Shown piece by piece: positions 62,574 to 64,000 of a stretch of 64,000 nt of DNA (positions within the stretch are counted from its first letter, which is position 1; each line of letters opens with the position of its first letter). A model generated the notes under the pieces. The model searched no databases. It was not told the DNA's origin and worked only from the letters and a program-made list of their open reading frames with translations. Location of the stretch: contig NZ_BSPC01000069.1 in assembly GCF_030160835.1 (NCBI RefSeq), positions 62,001-126,000 of the forward strand, given 5' to 3'. The DNA comes from Labrys miyagiensis. Its GTDB lineage: Bacteria > Pseudomonadota > Alphaproteobacteria > Rhizobiales > Labraceae. Made by a program: the position numbers and the translations under genes.

Positions 62574-63740
62574 CTACTCCGTAGCCTGGATGAAGCGCAC
62601 GATCGCTTTCACCTCATCGAAATCTTCCGAGCGGAACTGATAGGCGAAATTGCCCATCGCCCGGCTGAACACATCCTCGATCGGCGCGAAATGCACGATC
62701 CTGTCGCCGTGAGCCTCGAGGACCGCCCGATGGTCATTGATATAACGGATATGCTTCTTGCGGCTGGCGTAGCCGACGAAATAGCGCCCTTTGAACGGCC
62801 CACCGTTCTTGTTGTGCACCACCATCTCGGCCCACTCGCGATAGACATCCATGTCATAGGCGTAGTTGACGGCATCCGTCATCCAGGCGCCGGGCGGGCG
62901 CATGTTGATCTCCAGCGCCACGATGCGCTGGCCGGCCCGGGTCTGGAAGAATTCGATATGGAAGAATTTCTCGCGAATATCGAAGGCGGCGATGGCCGCC
63001 CGCCCGGCCTTCTCCACCTCGGGATCGATAGAGGGCAGGCAGTAGTAATTGAGGTGGGAGTCGGCATTCACCACCCCCATGATGCTCTGCTCGAAGCGGT
63101 GGCTGGCGGCAAAGACGATGCGCCCGTCACGGTCGACCAGCCCGTCATAGGTGAGGATGATGCCATCGATGAACTGTTCGCAGACATAGCTGACACCGGA
63201 CAGCTTCGCCTTTTCGAAGGCGTCGAGATCCTCGGCTGAGGCGATCTTCACCGTGTTGCTGGCGCCCGAGCCCTGGTCCGGCTTGATCACGACCGAGTAG
63301 CCGACACGGGTGACGAAGGCTTCCACGCCGGCGCGGTCGACATATTTTTCCTGCCGGATGGTCTCGATGCCCGCTCTATCGAAGAAGTCGCGCATCTTCG
63401 ACTTGTGCTTCAGGTTTTCGACGAAATCGCGCCGGATGCCGGGAATGTTGAAATCGGTGCGGATGCCGGCATCCTGCTCGAGCCAATGCTCGTTGAGGGA
63501 TTCGAAACGGTCGATCCGGCCCCAGCGATGGATGAAATGGCCCATGGCGCGCAGCACCTGGTCCTCGTTCTCCATGTCGGCGATGCGGTAATATTCGTTG
63601 AGCGCGCCCTTGAGCTTGGGCGAGAGCTGCTCATAAGGCGCATCGCCGATGCCCAGCACCGTGGCGCCGGCCTGCCGCAGGCGATCGCAGAATTCCGCGC
63701 CATTGACGGGAAAATGCGGAGAAAAGAACACGAACTTCAA
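62574..63740 (-). CDS. ATP-grasp ligase-like protein
   Basis: 388 residues. N-terminal Rossmann-like domain (KFVFFSPHFPVNGAEFCDRL), ATP-grasp core about 110-310: VVIKPDQGSGASNTVKI (ATP Lys and glycine loop), YVCEQFIDGIILTYDG and EINMRPPGAWMTDAVNYAYD (metal-binding Glu/Asn). ATP-grasp enzymes join a carboxylate to an amine or thiol by acyl phosphate. Paired with an esterase; substrate unknown. Confidence 0.88.
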   Translation of the reverse strand: MKFVFFSPHFPVNGAEFCDRLRQAGATVLGIGDAPYEQLSPKLKGALNEYYRIADMENEDQVLRAMGHFIHRWGRIDRFESLNEHWLEQDAGIRTDFNIPGIRRDFVENLKHKSKMRDFFDRAGIETIRQEKYVDRAGVEAFVTRVGYSVVIKPDQGSGASNTVKIASAEDLDAFEKAKLSGVSYVCEQFIDGIILTYDGLVDRDGRIVFAASHRFEQSIMGVVNADSHLNYYCLPSIDPEVEKAGRAAIAAFDIREKFFHIEFFQTRAGQRIVALEINMRPPGAWMTDAVNYAYDMDVYREWAEMVVHNKNGGPFKGRYFVGYASRKKHIRYINDHRAVLEAHGDRIVHFAPIEDVFSRAMGNFAYQFRSEDFDEVKAIVRFIQATE

Positions 63741-63820
63741 GGAGGGAAGCTCCTGGCGGGAAGACTCGCTCCCCGCTTACAGCATGATTGCCCCCAATTG
63801 AAGCTCTCCCACCCGACGAA

Positions 63821-64000
63821 TCAGGCCTCGATCAACGGATGAGGCTCGAACTGCCTGCCGGCGGCTTCTCCAACCTGATAGGAAGGCGGATGCACGGCGC
63901 GGCGGCTGCGGCTTGTCTTGGTCGTAAAATTCAGGCCGAGCTTGTCGATCTCCTCATCGACCACCGAGTGTTTGAGCATAACGAGATCGCGGCCGCTGGA
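63821..64000 (-). CDS. Hypothetical protein, C-terminal part (start outside window)
   Basis: 59 codons of an open frame that enters from the right edge and ends at 63821: SGRDLVMLKHSVVDEEIDKL, then VHPPSYQVGEAAGRQFEPHP. The order (G-x-DLV-x-K, VD-x-E-x-x-x-LG, then a Y-x-x-G-x-AAG helix) recalls the end of DUF2786-like proteins, but too little is visible to be sure. It may belong to the ATP-grasp operon. Confidence 0.5.
   Translation of the reverse strand, partial: SSGRDLVMLKHSVVDEEIDKLGLNFTTKTSRSRRAVHPPSYQVGEAAGRQFEPHPLIEA

Overview
This 64 kb window is GC-rich chromosomal DNA from an alphaproteobacterium, most likely of the order Hyphomicrobiales (Rhizobiales). The family content points there: ROK-regulated sugar ABC genes, a GlxA-type regulator, a DUF1488 protein, class II ribonucleotide reductase, PspA with YbjQ-type partners, and many dispersed intergenic palindromes. 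No rRNA, CRISPR array, complete insertion sequence or canonical tRNA gene was seen. The genus cannot be named from the sequence alone.

Layout. 1-3.7 kb: end of nth, an MFS transporter, def and fmt. 3.8-11.7 kb: a carbohydrate locus with a SIS-domain isomerase, two ABC permeases, a binding protein, a ROK repressor, a ROK sugar kinase and the ABC ATPase. 11.9-25.3 kb: mainly housekeeping and small metabolic genes (truA, murJ, adenosine-kinase-type PfkB, deoxyribosyltransferase, LysE, hydroxyacid dehydrogenase, a TrpF-like protein without the usual catalytic Cys). 25.5-28.4 kb: a compact four-gene operon ending in pspA, with two genes that each carry duplicated YbjQ-like domains. 28.4-31.5 kb: a Nudix remnant, DUF2314, hydrolase, TetR and DHFR-like genes.

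31.6-40.7 kb is the most interesting part. rtcR (a CARF-containing sigma-54 activator) is divergent from rsr (Ro60/TROVE protein). rsr has an excellent -24/-12 promoter. Immediately downstream lies a YrlA-type Y RNA whose tRNA-like module has its acceptor stem closed by a GCAA loop. There is no rtcB or rtcA beside it. About 5 kb further on, a second locus carries the same RNA parts in circularly permuted or tandem-truncated order, boxed between halves of a genomic palindromic repeat. Between the two lie an orphan groEL with a frameshifted groES remnant and a run of small hypothetical, receiver and DUF1488 genes.

40.7-56.5 kb holds three paralogous LuxR-type regulators with degenerate receiver domains (phospho-acceptor Asp replaced by Cys). 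All three have the same upstream box at the same distance from the start codon. Interspersed are an EAL protein, a PAS-GGDEF-EAL protein, an AraC regulator, a GST and a class II ribonucleotide reductase without its Cys-rich tail. This looks like an accessory signalling region connected to c-di-GMP. 56.6-64 kb: MarR/DUF1772, two LysR genes, an MFS drug exporter, and an esterase/ATP-grasp pair running off the end.

Two families of intergenic repeats punctuate the window: long two-arm hairpins with ends like CTGGGAGCGCGGAC (six copies) and roughly 100-bp elements with ends like AGAGCAAA...AAAACGCTCT (six full or near-full copies plus two half copies).
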